64,000 bases of DNA from Pontibacter sp. E15-1 (GCF_022601975.1 NZ_JAKVIR010000012.1:1-64000), one strand, 5' to 3'; shown: positions 1 through 8,529, numbered from the stretch's first letter. Made by a program: numbers and translations. Notes: generated from the letters alone by a model not told the origin.

Positions 1-75
1 TATGGTATGGTATGGTATGGTATGGTATGGTATGGTATGGTATGGTATGGTATGGTATGGTATGGTATGGTATGG
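1..75. repeat. (TATGG)15 pentanucleotide tandem array
   Basis: Fifteen perfect head-to-tail copies of TATGG, equivalent to GGTAT, run from the first base of the window until they break into unique sequence at 76. The left boundary is not visible, so the array may be longer. It can be translated as a repeating M-V-W-Y-G peptide, but this is a by-product of the 5-bp period. The same pentamer is over-represented throughout the window. Confidence 0.97.
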
Positions 76-109
76 CTCGCGCCGGATAGAACTTAGCCAG
101 GAGATGCCG

Positions 110-472
110 TTAAAAATTATCGTTTACCCACTTCCAGGCTGCCTCGCGCTGATCGAAATCAAAATACTTCAGGTCGCCGCTCAGGAAAGGGGAAGCAGCT
201 TTCACAAGTATTTCCTCCCATTTGCTGTCGCCCACCATGGCTGCCCTGCTGATGTCGGGCGCGTATTTCACGTCCATTTTTAGGTCTTCCCAGATTGCCT
301 GCAACGTGATTCCCTCCAGGTCGAGCATCTCGGCATATACCCTGATCTTACCGAACTCCGCGATGCGTTGCGCAAACATAGGCTGCAGGATCGCGTAGTC
401 GTTCTCGTCAATCCGCCCGGAAACGCGAAATGCCACCAGGTCGGGGGTAGGTGTGTCTAATAGCTGTAACAT
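110..472 (-). CDS. SpoIIAA-like (STAS-fold) protein
   Basis: A 120-residue cytoplasmic protein that resembles the SpoIIAA-like family (PF11964), small single-domain STAS-fold proteins of unclear function. It opens with a short strand followed by the family-like stretch VAFRVSGRIDENDY near residues 14-27, has a central segment containing VYAEMLDLEGIT, and ends with FDFDQREAAWKWV, the usual C-terminal helix. No signal peptide or membrane segment is seen. The ATG at 472 is the only sensible start. It is not tightly linked to the gene at 542-943, which has the same orientation. The family assignment is by eye. Its biochemical role is unknown, though relatives are often considered stress- or membrane-associated. 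Confidence 0.75.
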   Translation of the reverse strand: MLQLLDTPTPDLVAFRVSGRIDENDYAILQPMFAQRIAEFGKIRVYAEMLDLEGITLQAIWEDLKMDVKYAPDISRAAMVGDSKWEEILVKAASPFLSGDLKYFDFDQREAAWKWVNDNF

Positions 473-541
473 GGCAAAAGGAATCAGATGGTATGACTAT
501 ATCTACGGGGCTACTGCTCCATGCGTTCCTGAAACAGGCGG

Positions 542-943
542 TTACTGCTGCTCCATTTCCCGTAGGGCGCGGGTTAGTACAACCGCCGCGGTTTCTGTGT
601 GGCCGTCGCTGAACTGTATGAGGTAGTCTTCGCCCGACATGCCTGATTTGGAGGCCAGCTTCTCAATAAACTCCTCGGCCGTTTTCACGTCGGCTTTGTG
701 TTTTTGCCATTTCGCCTGCAGGTGTTGCGCAGCCTCCGCGCAACTGTGCTTGCTGCCGTTCCGGATAAAGGTAGCTCCTTCCATACTGCTCACGAAAGCA
801 ATCAGTTTCTCTACTTTCTGGATTTCTGTGAGGTGAGGCCGGGGGGCATCGGTAAGATGAGGTATTCGGGGGAGGGCAGTCGCCTCCTGCATCCCCGGCG
901 TTGCCGCCAGCAACGCTGTCAGTACTAAATGGTAAAGTCGCAT
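542..943 (-). CDS. DUF5329-like exported protein
   Basis: A 133-residue protein with an N-terminal signal peptide (residues 1-23, hydrophobic core VLTALLAATPG, then EATA-L). The mature part contains EIQKVEKLIAFVSS, FIRNGSKHSCAEAAQHLQAKW and SGEDYLIQFSDG, the pattern I associate with the DUF5329 family of small periplasmic proteins of unknown function. One cysteine remains in the mature chain. The ATG at 943 gives a complete signal peptide, which supports that start. No operon partner is evident; the neighbouring gene ends about 70 bp downstream. Confidence 0.72.
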   Translation of the reverse strand: MRLYHLVLTALLAATPGMQEATALPRIPHLTDAPRPHLTEIQKVEKLIAFVSSMEGATFIRNGSKHSCAEAAQHLQAKWQKHKADVKTAEEFIEKLASKSGMSGEDYLIQFSDGHTETAAVVLTRALREMEQQ

Positions 944-1239
944 GGTTACGCTATTAAGTGTGTATCAAGAGTATAAGGCAAGATTCATGCACTTATACTG
1001 CATTTGTAGCCTAAAGTGGCCCAAAGCGACAATTCTTTTAACTCGACTACTTAAGTTGATATTTATTCGGGAGATAATAATGTGTTTGGGCTATGGCAAC
1101 CTGCCGCTTCGCAATTTCAGCGGGGCTGCACAGGTATAATTTTGGCCAACGCCTGAAACTGAGAGAGGCCATATACCCGTATGGGGGGCACTGGCGGCAG
1201 GAGGTATAACCCTGGATATGGACTTGCGTTGTGTGAGGT
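944..1239. other. Intergenic spacer with a probable promoter for the DUF421 gene
   Basis: This 296-bp spacer lies between divergent genes. The only recognisable element is a TAnnTTTG-type site at 1137-1144, listed separately. Short ORFs here have no family resemblance and were not annotated. Confidence 0.5.
1137..1144 (+). promoter_or_regulatory. Bacteroidota-type -7 box (TAATTTTG)
   Basis: TAATTTTG matches the Bacteroidota TAnnTTTG -7 element. A TTTC at 1115-1118 lies 18 bp upstream and could be a degenerate TTTG -33 element. It would give a leader of roughly 85-90 nt before the DUF421 start at 1240. The site is inferred from consensus only. Confidence 0.4.
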
Positions 1240-1755
1240 ATGCAGGATATCTTCAACAGTGTTTTCGGGATCCATGACCAAACGCTAACCTGGTGGCAAA
1301 TGTCTGTGCGGGCCATCGGTGTTTTTTTCGCGGCCTTATTTATCATCCGGGTGGGGAGCCACCGCATCTTCGGCAAGAACACGGCCTTCGATATCATTCT
1401 CGGCATTATCTACGGCTCGGTGCTGAGCAGGGCGATTACGGGCAATGCGCCTTTCTGGCCCACGATAGCCGCCGCGCTCACGCTGGTGCTGCTGCACAAG
1501 GGCTTGGCCATGCTGGCCTATCATACCAGCTTTGGCTTTGGGAATGTGATCAAAGGGCGCCCCCGGGAGTTGGTGAAAGACGGCAAATTGCAGGAAAAAG
1601 CACTAAAGGCTAGCAGCATTACGGAGAACGACCTACTGGAGGCGGCCCGAAGCACGGGTGCGGTCACGGACCTGAGCCAGGTGGACCGGGCGTACCTGGA
1701 GCGAAGCGGCAACATCAGCATCATACTGAAGGAACCGGAGAAAGAGGGGAAATAA
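1240..1755 (+). CDS. DUF421 (YetF-like) membrane protein
   Basis: A 171-residue integral membrane protein of the DUF421/YetF family. The N-terminal half has three hydrophobic segments (about residues 20-40, 50-65 and 70-90), with the family-like R-V-G-S-H-R-x-F-G-K-x-T-A-F-D cluster between the first two. The soluble C-terminal half contains GRPRELVKDGKL and ITENDLLEAARSTGAVTDLSQVDRAYLERSGNISII, typical of the DUF421 C-terminal domain. Family members are linked to spore or stress physiology in Bacillus, but the molecular function is not established. The gene is monocistronic, with its own hairpin terminator directly after the stop codon. Confidence 0.88.
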   Translation: MQDIFNSVFGIHDQTLTWWQMSVRAIGVFFAALFIIRVGSHRIFGKNTAFDIILGIIYGSVLSRAITGNAPFWPTIAAALTLVLLHKGLAMLAYHTSFGFGNVIKGRPRELVKDGKLQEKALKASSITENDLLEAARSTGAVTDLSQVDRAYLERSGNISIILKEPEKEGK

Positions 1756-1791
1756 AAAAGGCTTTCCCGCGCTGGCGCGGGAAAGCCTTTT
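1756..1791. terminator. Bidirectional intrinsic terminator
   Basis: GGCTTTCCCGCG pairs perfectly with CGCGGGAAAGCC around a CTGG loop, flanked by an A-run on the left and a T-run on the right. It lies between the converging DUF421 and thioredoxin genes and can serve both. Confidence 0.9.
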
Positions 1792-1823
1792 AAGGTTATG
1801 TGTTAGAATGGAAGCTTTGCAGC

Positions 1824-2150
1824 TTATGCCATCTGCGACTCTAGTTTCTGAGAGAGCACGTTTTTCGGAACAGCGCCTACCTGCTTGTCTACCACTTCGC
1901 CATTCTTGAAAACGAGAAGCGTCGGGATGCTGCGGATGCCGAACTTAGCGGAAGTCTGTGGGTTGGCGTCTACGTCTACTTTGCCGATAATGGCTTTGCC
2001 TTCGTACTCGCCCGCCAGTTCTTCCACAATCGGGCCTACCATGCGGCACGGACCGCACCACTCTGCCCAAAAGTCTACCAATACGGGTTTATCTGAATTG
2101 ATGATCTCATCAAAATTTGCGTCTGTGATTTCTATTGCTTTGTTAGCCAT
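1824..2150 (-). CDS. trxA: Thioredoxin
   Basis: A 108-residue thioredoxin, a cytoplasmic protein-disulfide reductase that works with thioredoxin reductase. The active-site WCGPC motif is at about residues 31-35, the cis-proline motif is present as RSIPTLLVFKNG, and the typical FWAEWCGPCR and VDVDANPQT segments are intact. Length and start match the classical single-domain TrxA. The gene stands alone: a shared terminator follows it, and a long spacer with no other gene precedes it. Confidence 0.97.
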   Translation of the reverse strand: MANKAIEITDANFDEIINSDKPVLVDFWAEWCGPCRMVGPIVEELAGEYEGKAIIGKVDVDANPQTSAKFGIRSIPTLLVFKNGEVVDKQVGAVPKNVLSQKLESQMA

Positions 2151-2597
2151 GACTTTAGCGTTTTTTTGTGTTAGTTTCTTGATTTAAATATAATAACAAT
2201 TACTCTTTGGGCAAATAACAGCCCAAACTAAAACTGCCTGACAAGCTGTCGGAAACATATCCTGCAAGGCAAACTATACATACGGCGTAAGCCGTGTAAT
2301 GGTCGCTGTCGTTTGTATGAACAAATGTTGTCGGGAAAAGTTTCAGCGGCTGCGAAAGAAAAAAGAGGCAGCCTTTAAGCAGTCGTTGTGCATTGCCTCA
2401 ACAGCACGTGGTCCGGGAGCGGAGGCCATACCCTGGCGCAACTGCGATGAGCGATTTATAGCTATAAGTGAGTAAATACTTGCCATGCCTGCCCCACATC
2501 TGGTGAATGGATCAAAATTAGGAGGCAAGATTAAATCTTATAGCGTAGATGAATCCGTACATATCTTTTTATAATGTTCAATTTCAAATAATTACTT
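2151..2597. other. 447-bp spacer between divergent trxA and lipoprotein genes
   Basis: No convincing gene is seen. Small open frames here lack any family similarity. A short inverted repeat, TACGGCGTAAGCCGTGTA, lies near 2280-2300. The last 60 bp before 2598 are AT-rich, as expected for a promoter, but I cannot place boxes with confidence. Confidence 0.4.
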
Positions 2598-3605
2598 ATG
2601 AAAAACTTACTTCTATACAGTACACTGTTTGCTGCCACGTTGCTCACCTTCTCGTCCTGCGACGTGGAGGATGAGATTGACTTTCCCCTGCCCGGGCATG
2701 GCGATAAGGCAAACGCATACATTACCAGCAATACCAGCGGCATGCTCACGATGCTCAACGGAGAGGACCTATCCGATGTGAAGGCCAGGCAGAAGAATAT
2801 CGCCTCGATGGATGCCGACGGCGTCTACTACAACGAAGACAGAAAAGAAATTATCCTGGCGTCCAGATCGACCAACCGAATCGAGATTTACCAAAAGCGC
2901 AAAGACGGCTCCCTGGAGATCAAAACCACCAGCGACCCCAGGTTTACCAACGCACGCGAGATAGCCGTAAGCGGCAACATGATTGTGGTGGTGCAGGACG
3001 GAGACCCGGCCCTCAACAACAACATGAACAAGCTGTATGTGTATGAGCGCACCCCGAGCGGGGTCCGTTACCGCAACACATACGATGTTGATTTCAACCT
3101 GTGGGGCATTCATGCCGAGGGCTCTACGCTCTTCGCCGTAGTCGACAATTCCGGCGACATCGTGTCTTTCGACAATTTCTTTTCCAACCCGAGTGGTATG
3201 ATTCAGCCAACGAAGCGGGTGACAATTGAAGGCCTGGTGCGCACGCACGGCATCACATACTCTAAGATGGATGACAGAATGGTGCTGACCGACGTAGGCG
3301 ACGCGGCCGTGGCCGACGATGGCGGAATCGTGGTTATCAACAACTTCCATGCGCTGTATAGTGGTATGGCCAACGGCGGAACGATTGGTGCCGATGACCA
3401 GATCAGGATTGAGGGCGGCAACACCATGCTCGGCAACCCGGTGGATGTAGGGTATGATCATGAGTCGAAGAGCATCTATGTGGCCGAAAGAGCCAACGGG
3501 GGTGGCAAGGTGCTCATCTTCAGCATGCCTGCCGCAGACGGAAACCCTTCTCCTATCTATGTTAAAAACGTGGCCGGAGCTTCCTCTATCTACGTGATGC
3601 AATAG
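2598..3605 (+). CDS. Surface or periplasmic lipoprotein, probably beta-propeller
   Basis: A 335-residue lipoprotein of unknown function. The signal peptide ends in the lipobox TFSSC, with the lipidated cysteine at residue 21, followed by an acidic DVEDEIDF stretch that in Bacteroidota can favour surface export. The rest contains recurring short blade-like units (AYITSNTSGMLTML, GVYYNEDRKEIILASR, REIAVSGNMIVVVQDG, GIHAEGSTLFAVVDNSG, GITYSKMDDRMVLTDVG, SKSIYVAERANGGGK), consistent with a beta-propeller that might bind a ligand or protein. No catalytic signature is visible. A strong terminator follows. The fold is inferred from repeat periodicity only. Confidence 0.7.
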   Translation: MKNLLLYSTLFAATLLTFSSCDVEDEIDFPLPGHGDKANAYITSNTSGMLTMLNGEDLSDVKARQKNIASMDADGVYYNEDRKEIILASRSTNRIEIYQKRKDGSLEIKTTSDPRFTNAREIAVSGNMIVVVQDGDPALNNNMNKLYVYERTPSGVRYRNTYDVDFNLWGIHAEGSTLFAVVDNSGDIVSFDNFFSNPSGMIQPTKRVTIEGLVRTHGITYSKMDDRMVLTDVGDAAVADDGGIVVINNFHALYSGMANGGTIGADDQIRIEGGNTMLGNPVDVGYDHESKSIYVAERANGGGKVLIFSMPAADGNPSPIYVKNVAGASSIYVMQ

Positions 3606-3615
3606 CAATTTCCAT

Positions 3616-3664
3616 AGTGCAAAAAAAGACCGGGCCTCAATGGGGTCCGGTCTTTTTTTGCACT
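3616..3664. terminator. Strong intrinsic terminator
   Basis: AGTGCAAAAAAAGACCGG pairs with CCGGTCTTTTTTTGCACT around a short loop. Its long A and T arms mean it can end both the lipoprotein gene (plus strand) and the RayT gene (minus strand). Confidence 0.92.
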
Positions 3665-3683
3665 GTTTTCTGCGGAACCAGCT

Positions 3684-4229
3684 TTACTCCAGCAGCAAGA
3701 TATCGAGTAAGCCACGCTCCCCAGCATAGTTGCAGGCAGAACTGTAGCGGTAATGCTCCGGCTCACTCACCCATTCTGCCCGTACCGGGTTCTGGTGTAT
3801 ATAGCCTAGCTTCTGGTCGATAAAGGCATTGCTGATGAGCTCCTTGGCCTCGTTGCCGTCCTGCCAGAGTTTATAGTGTCGTACTTTCGGGTTTTGTATG
3901 GCATTGAACTGGAAACGGTGCAGCAGCCACTGCCTCCGGCTCTCGGGTTCTTCCTGTAGGGCAGCCACGATTTTCCGGCTGGTAAACTGCTTAAAATCCC
4001 GCAGGATGTCCGAGAGGTTCTTGCCCTCTTCAGCCGAGGCAATCAGGTGCAGGTGGTTGCTCATCAGGCACCATGCATGAAGGCGCAAGCCTTTGTTGTG
4101 CTGGCAGTACTGAAGCGCATCCACGATAATGTGTTTATATATGGGCCGCGTAAACACATCCACCCAGTCCACCACCGTCATGGTCAGAAAGTATATGCCG
4201 CCGGGTATAATCCTGTTTTTGAGCCCCAT
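3684..4229 (-). CDS. REP-associated tyrosine transposase (RayT, Y1 HUH family)
   Basis: A 181-residue single-strand DNA transposase-like protein of the Y1_Tnp family (PF01797). It opens with the RayT-like GGIYFLTMTVVDWVDVF, carries the HUH metal motif as SNHLHLIA near residue 58, and has the presumed catalytic tyrosine in QKLGYIHQNPVRA near residue 142. Such proteins cut and rejoin REP palindromes and are usually single-copy, domesticated-looking genes. Four REP-like hairpins lie just upstream of the gene (4286-4401), the expected arrangement of a REPtron. All family motifs are intact, so the enzyme is probably active. Confidence 0.93.
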   Translation of the reverse strand: MGLKNRIIPGGIYFLTMTVVDWVDVFTRPIYKHIIVDALQYCQHNKGLRLHAWCLMSNHLHLIASAEEGKNLSDILRDFKQFTSRKIVAALQEEPESRRQWLLHRFQFNAIQNPKVRHYKLWQDGNEAKELISNAFIDQKLGYIHQNPVRAEWVSEPEHYRYSSACNYAGERGLLDILLLE

Positions 4230-4285
4230 GCGTAGCTATACTTCTAAAAGCAAGAAGCTGTTCTGCTGTTATGGATTTTCTGCTG

Positions 4286-4307
4286 TTTCGGATTTCTTAA
4301 TCCGAAA
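4286..4307. repeat. REP-like hairpin 1 (loop TCTT)
   Basis: TTTCGGATT pairs perfectly with AATCCGAAA across the loop TCTT. It is the copy nearest the RayT start and shares the GGATT core with its neighbours. Confidence 0.88.
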
Positions 4308-4318
4308 CTTTTCCTGAA

Positions 4319-4336
4319 GCGGATTTCCTAATCCGC
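4319..4336. repeat. REP-like hairpin 2 (loop TCCT)
   Basis: GCGGATT pairs with AATCCGC across the loop TCCT. It has the same orientation as hairpin 1, judged by the pyrimidine-rich loop. Confidence 0.87.
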
Positions 4337-4350
4337 GTTAGCAGAACCAC

Positions 4351-4368
4351 GGGGATTAGGAAATCCCC
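4351..4368. repeat. REP-like hairpin 3 (loop AGGA)
   Basis: GGGGATT pairs with AATCCCC across the loop AGGA, the reverse complement of the loop in hairpin 2. This copy therefore lies in the opposite orientation, as in a BIME. Confidence 0.88.
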
Positions 4369-4377
4369 GGCAGGTGG

Positions 4378-4401
4378 CTTTCGGACTAGGAAGTCCGAAA
4401 G
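4378..4401. repeat. REP-like hairpin 4 (loop AGGA)
   Basis: CTTTCGGACT pairs with AGTCCGAAAG across the loop AGGA. It has the same orientation as hairpin 3. The A-T to G-C change next to the loop is compensated on the other arm, which suggests that the structure is conserved. Confidence 0.88.
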
Positions 4402-4446
4402 AGCGGAAAGAGCGGGAACAGCATAGCTTTCCATATATAAATCCAC

Positions 4447-7400
4447 CTATATCAGCTTACACTCGCCCACGCCCATACCTTTGATAGTCTCCAGAAACAG
4501 TTTCGGGTCAATGCGGTATTTGCGGGAGTACATGGGCAGCACCAGTTTCTCTTCCGGCACATGGAGCGTGATCTCCAGGCGTTTCTGGCCAGCGCTCTCC
4601 GTAATGGCGGTCTCCAGGGCCTCGGCCAGGTTCGGGGTGAAGTGCTGCATGTTGATGTTGAGCTGCACGCCCTGCGCCATCTTGTCCATCACATCGCCGA
4701 GCAGCTGGATGTTGGTCGGCTTCAGTTCCCACTGGTCCTCGGTTTTATACCGTAGCTGCACCTTACCCCGGATAAAGAGGTATAAACCCGTTTTCAGGTA
4801 GGGCGAGAACTTCACGTAGTCCTCCCCAAAAAGGGCCATCTGCATGGTCGAGTCGTAGTCTTCGATGGAGAACAGCGCGAAAGGGTTGCCGTTCTTGGCC
4901 GTCCGGATCACCACTTCCGATACCATGCCGGCCACGTTCACATCGCGGCTCTTGTAGTCTGTAATCCTGTCTAGCGAGCAGGTGCAGTAGGAGTCGATCT
5001 CCAGCTTAAACTGGTCGAGCGGGTGGCCCGACATGTAAAAACCGACCACTTCCTTCTCGCGGCGCAGCATCTCGGCCTGTGTCCAGACGGGCACTTCCGG
5101 TATTTTGGGCATCGGGGCGGCCACGGCGGCCCCACCGCCAAACAGCGACTGCTGCGCTGCCTGCAACTCTGCCTGGTAGCTGTTTCCGAAGCGCACTGCT
5201 TTCTCTAGCAAGCTGATATTCTCCCCCTCGGGCACCTCCATCAGCTGCGCCCGGTGGTATAGCTCCCACGAGTCGAAGGCACCGGCCAGGGCCATGCTCT
5301 CAAACGTCTTCTTGTTCACAGCCCGCAGGTTCACGCGCTTGGCAAAGTCGAAGATATCCTGGTACAAGCCTTTTTCCCTTTCCGAGATGATGGCATCCAC
5401 GGCCGATTCGCCGGTTCCTTTTATCGCGGCCAGACCAAAGCGAATGTCGCCCTGCTCGTTCACGTTAAATTTCAGCAACGATTCGTTCACGTCCGGCCCC
5501 AGCACCTGTACGCCCTGCTTGCGTGCCTCCTCAATAAAGAACGTCACCTTCTTGATGTCGTTCATGTTGTTGGTGAGCACGGCGGCCATATACTCGGCCG
5601 GGTAATGGGCCTTCAGGTAGCCCGTCTGGTATGCCACCACTGAGTAGGCGGCAGAGTGGGAGCGGTTAAAGCCGTACTGGGCAAACTTCTCCATCACGTC
5701 GAACACCTCAGAGGCTTTCTTCGCCGGGATCTTGTGGATCTCCCCGGCTCCAGCAATGAATTTCTCACGCTCCTCGGCCATCTTCTTCATGTCCTTCTTA
5801 CCCATCGCACGGCGCAGCAAGTCGGCACCGCCAAGTGAGTAGCCCGCCAGAATCTGGGCGGTCTGCATAATCTGCTCCTGGTATACCATGATCCCGTAGG
5901 AGTACTCCAGGATCGGTTTCAGCAACTCGTGCGGGTATTCTACCTCCTCGCGGCCATGCTTCCGGTTAATAAAGTTCGGGATGAACTGCATCGGGCCCGG
6001 GCGGTACAAGGCGTTCATCGCGATCAGGTCTTCAATGTTGGTTGGCTGCAGGTCCTTGAGGTACATGCGCATACCCTCCGACTCAAACTGGAACGTACCG
6101 ATGGTGTCGCCGCGCTGGTAGAGCTGGTAGGTTTTCTCGTCGTCTATCGGAATCTCGTCAATATCAACCTCCACCCCGTGGTTTTTCTTAATCAGCTCGA
6201 TGGCATCTTTGATAATGGTCAGGGTTTTCAGACCCAAAAAGTCCATCTTCAGCATACCCGCACTTTCAATCACCTTGCCGTCAAACTGGGTTACCAGCAG
6301 GTCGGAGTCTTTTGAGGTTGATACCGGGATGTAGTTGGTGATGTCGTCGGGGGCGATGATAACGCCGGCGGCATGTATACCTGTGTTTCGGATGGAGCCT
6401 TCCAGCTTCTCGGCCAGGCGCAACGTGGCGCCGCGGTGGTCGTTGCCCTCACGGATGGCAGCCAGCTCCAGATTCTCGATAAAGGCCTTGGCCAACGTGG
6501 TGCCCGGTGTTTCCGGCACCATCTTGGCCAGCTCATTGGCCTCGGCCAGCGGCAGGGAGGTGGTGCGGGCCACGTCCTTTATAGACGATTTGGCGGCCAT
6601 GGTGCCGAAGGTGATGATCTGGGCCACTTGCGTTTTGCCGTATTTCTCCACCACGTAGTCAATCACGCGCTGGCGGTTCACGTCGTCGAAGTCAATATCG
6701 ATATCGGGCATCGACACACGCTCCGGGTTCAGGAATCGCTCAAAGAGCAGGCTATACTTAATCGGGTCGATGTTGGTGATACCCACGCAGTAAGCCACCG
6801 CCGAGCCAGCCGCCGAACCACGGCCCGGCCCCACGGCCACACCCATGTCGCGACCCCGGTTGATGAAGTCCTGCACAATGAGGAAGTAGCCGGCAAAACC
6901 CATTGTCTCGATGATGCGCAGCTCGTAGTCGAGGCGCTCCTCGGTTTCTGCGTTTATCTCCCCGTAGCGCTTAGCGGCACCCATATACGTCAGATGGCGC
7001 AGAAAGGCGTCGGCGTTGGCGTGCTCCGGCGGTATAGGGAAGTTGGGCAGCAGGATATCGCGCTTCAGTTTCGGCGGCGTGATCTTGTCTACGATCTCGT
7101 TGGTGTTGTCTACCGAGGCAGGCACGTCCTTGAACAGTTCGTTCATCTCGGCCTGCGTCTTAAAGTAGAACTGGTCGTTGGGGAAGCCGAAGCGCGTTTT
7201 TGGGCCCGCCTCATCAATGCGGTTCAGCATCTGGCGCACACTGGACATATGGCCGTGCTGGTTGCGCACGTTGTCCACGGTGTCGTAAATCACCTTCTGG
7301 TCATCCGACAGGAAGCGGTAGTACTTCGTTTGGAAATCCCCGACAGGCGTGCTCTGGTCCTCGCCGGTGTTCACGCACAGCAGGATATCGTGGGCGTTCC

Positions 7401-8067
7401 AGTCGTCCTGGTCCACATAATGCGAGTCGTTGGTGCAGATCACCTTGACGTTATACTTGAGCGCAAACTTGAGGAGCACCTGGTTCACGTCTTCCTGGCT
7501 CATACCGGTTCCGTCGATGTTCTGGATGCCGTGGCGCTGCAGCTCAATGTAATAGTCGTCGCCAAACAGGTCGAGCCACCATTTCAGCAGCTCCTCGGCC
7601 GCTTCCTCGCCTTTCCAGAGAATGGTTTGCGGCAGCTCGGCTCCGATGCAACAGCTAGTGGCGATCAGGCCCTTGCTGTATTTCTGAAGCAGTTCCTTGT
7701 CGATGCGCGGCCATTTGCTGTATATGCCCTCGATGTAGGAGAGGGAGCAGAGCTTGGCCAGGTTCTGGTAGCCGTCCTGGTCTTTGGCCAGCAGCAACTG
7801 GTGGTGGCGCACATCCTTCACTTCCTTTGTAAAGGTTTTGAGGTGGCGGTCCTTTACCAGGTAAAACTCGCAGCCCACGATCGGCTTCACGTTATACTTG
7901 TTCGCCTCGGCCACAAAGTTGAAGGCGGCAAACATGTTGCCGTGGTCGGTCATGGCAACGGCGGGCATGCCATCGGCCTGCGCCTTTTTCATGAGCGCGC
8001 TGATGCTCGCCTGGCCGTCGAGCAGCGAGTACTGGGTATGGGTATGTAAATGCGAATAAACAGGCAA
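4447..8067 (-). CDS. dnaE: DNA polymerase III subunit alpha
   Basis: The 1206-residue replicative polymerase (DnaE1 type). The N-terminal PHP domain begins directly with SHLHTHTQYSLLDG and has TDHGNM. The catalytic palm contains GPGRGSAAGSAVAY and the aspartate cluster MPDIDIDFDD around residues 390-450. The finger and tandem HhH regions follow, and a C-terminal OB domain is visible as VNVAGMVSEVVIRTAKNGNPF with ALFGEDYVKF. The length is normal for the family. The best start is a TTG at 8067, because the PHP motif begins within ten residues and no ATG fits. It stands alone, next to the REP cluster at its 3' end. Confidence 0.97.
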   Translation of the reverse strand: MPVYSHLHTHTQYSLLDGQASISALMKKAQADGMPAVAMTDHGNMFAAFNFVAEANKYNVKPIVGCEFYLVKDRHLKTFTKEVKDVRHHQLLLAKDQDGYQNLAKLCSLSYIEGIYSKWPRIDKELLQKYSKGLIATSCCIGAELPQTILWKGEEAAEELLKWWLDLFGDDYYIELQRHGIQNIDGTGMSQEDVNQVLLKFALKYNVKVICTNDSHYVDQDDWNAHDILLCVNTGEDQSTPVGDFQTKYYRFLSDDQKVIYDTVDNVRNQHGHMSSVRQMLNRIDEAGPKTRFGFPNDQFYFKTQAEMNELFKDVPASVDNTNEIVDKITPPKLKRDILLPNFPIPPEHANADAFLRHLTYMGAAKRYGEINAETEERLDYELRIIETMGFAGYFLIVQDFINRGRDMGVAVGPGRGSAAGSAVAYCVGITNIDPIKYSLLFERFLNPERVSMPDIDIDFDDVNRQRVIDYVVEKYGKTQVAQIITFGTMAAKSSIKDVARTTSLPLAEANELAKMVPETPGTTLAKAFIENLELAAIREGNDHRGATLRLAEKLEGSIRNTGIHAAGVIIAPDDITNYIPVSTSKDSDLLVTQFDGKVIESAGMLKMDFLGLKTLTIIKDAIELIKKNHGVEVDIDEIPIDDEKTYQLYQRGDTIGTFQFESEGMRMYLKDLQPTNIEDLIAMNALYRPGPMQFIPNFINRKHGREEVEYPHELLKPILEYSYGIMVYQEQIMQTAQILAGYSLGGADLLRRAMGKKDMKKMAEEREKFIAGAGEIHKIPAKKASEVFDVMEKFAQYGFNRSHSAAYSVVAYQTGYLKAHYPAEYMAAVLTNNMNDIKKVTFFIEEARKQGVQVLGPDVNESLLKFNVNEQGDIRFGLAAIKGTGESAVDAIISEREKGLYQDIFDFAKRVNLRAVNKKTFESMALAGAFDSWELYHRAQLMEVPEGENISLLEKAVRFGNSYQAELQAAQQSLFGGGAAVAAPMPKIPEVPVWTQAEMLRREKEVVGFYMSGHPLDQFKLEIDSYCTCSLDRITDYKSRDVNVAGMVSEVVIRTAKNGNPFALFSIEDYDSTMQMALFGEDYVKFSPYLKTGLYLFIRGKVQLRYKTEDQWELKPTNIQLLGDVMDKMAQGVQLNINMQHFTPNLAEALETAITESAGQKRLEITLHVPEEKLVLPMYSRKYRIDPKLFLETIKGMGVGECKLI

Positions 8068-8529
8068 ATTTCTGAGAATTAGAAATTAAAAATTACGAAT
8101 TAGAAATGACAAATCAATTGAAAAATCATTTCTGAGTAGAGCGTTAGCAGATTAAAACCAAAGATTAAGAATCAGAAAAATCAAAGCGAATTAAACGTCT
8201 TTAACATTTTTAATCCCTGATTTCTAATTTTTAATTTGGCGTAGCTCAAGTCATTTTCGGGATGTTAAAATTACGGAAAATAGGCGCCTCTCCCAAACCC
8301 AAACCGACCTTAACCCTAACAAAAATGCATCGGGAATAATCCCGGCAAGTAAGGGCCTTTTGATCTAACAAAACCGCGGCGGCAGGGTTAGTACCCGAGG
8401 GGGATGGGTTAGCCAGCGCGGGTTTTGGGGAGCAACGCATGCCCGCCCAGGACGAAGGCTATACCCCAATCGCTTATTTATGCTTTTTATACCGGTAGGT
8501 ACTACAACGCCAGGGTATAAACGGCACGT
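8068..8529. other. 462-bp spacer with AT-rich dispersed repeats
   Basis: This divergent spacer between dnaE and the MFS gene holds low-complexity AT-rich words of the type GAATTAGAAATTAAAAATTA near 8079 and TTTCTAATTTTTAATTTGGC near 8221. The second recurs exactly at 17472-17492. No gene is supported here. Confidence 0.6.
8221..8241. repeat. Dispersed 21-bp repeat, copy A
   Basis: A 21-bp word beginning TTTCTAATTTTTAATTTGGC is identical to one at 17472-17492, and both copies are followed by a GTAGC or AAGC-like sequence. The two copies lie more than 9 kb apart, in spacers upstream of plus-strand genes. Confidence 0.8.

Noticed and set aside
2-283. Open frame with repeating MVWYG peptide over the TATGG array
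   Set aside because: It is an automatic result of a 5-bp repeat read in triplets; the rest overlaps the SpoIIAA-like gene in antisense and has no family resemblance.
2151-2597. Structured RNA or tRNA in the trxA spacer
   Set aside because: A short hairpin is visible, but no T-loop, acceptor stem or conserved RNA motif could be recognised.
3684-4446. CRISPR-like array from the spaced hairpins
   Set aside because: The units are palindromes with different stems in alternating orientation, and the spacings are irregular (12-15 bp), not repeats with equal spacers.
6373-8049. 558-codon frame opposite dnaE
   Set aside because: A shadow of high-GC coding sequence: His/Val/Gln-rich translation with no domain, fully antisense to a certain gene.
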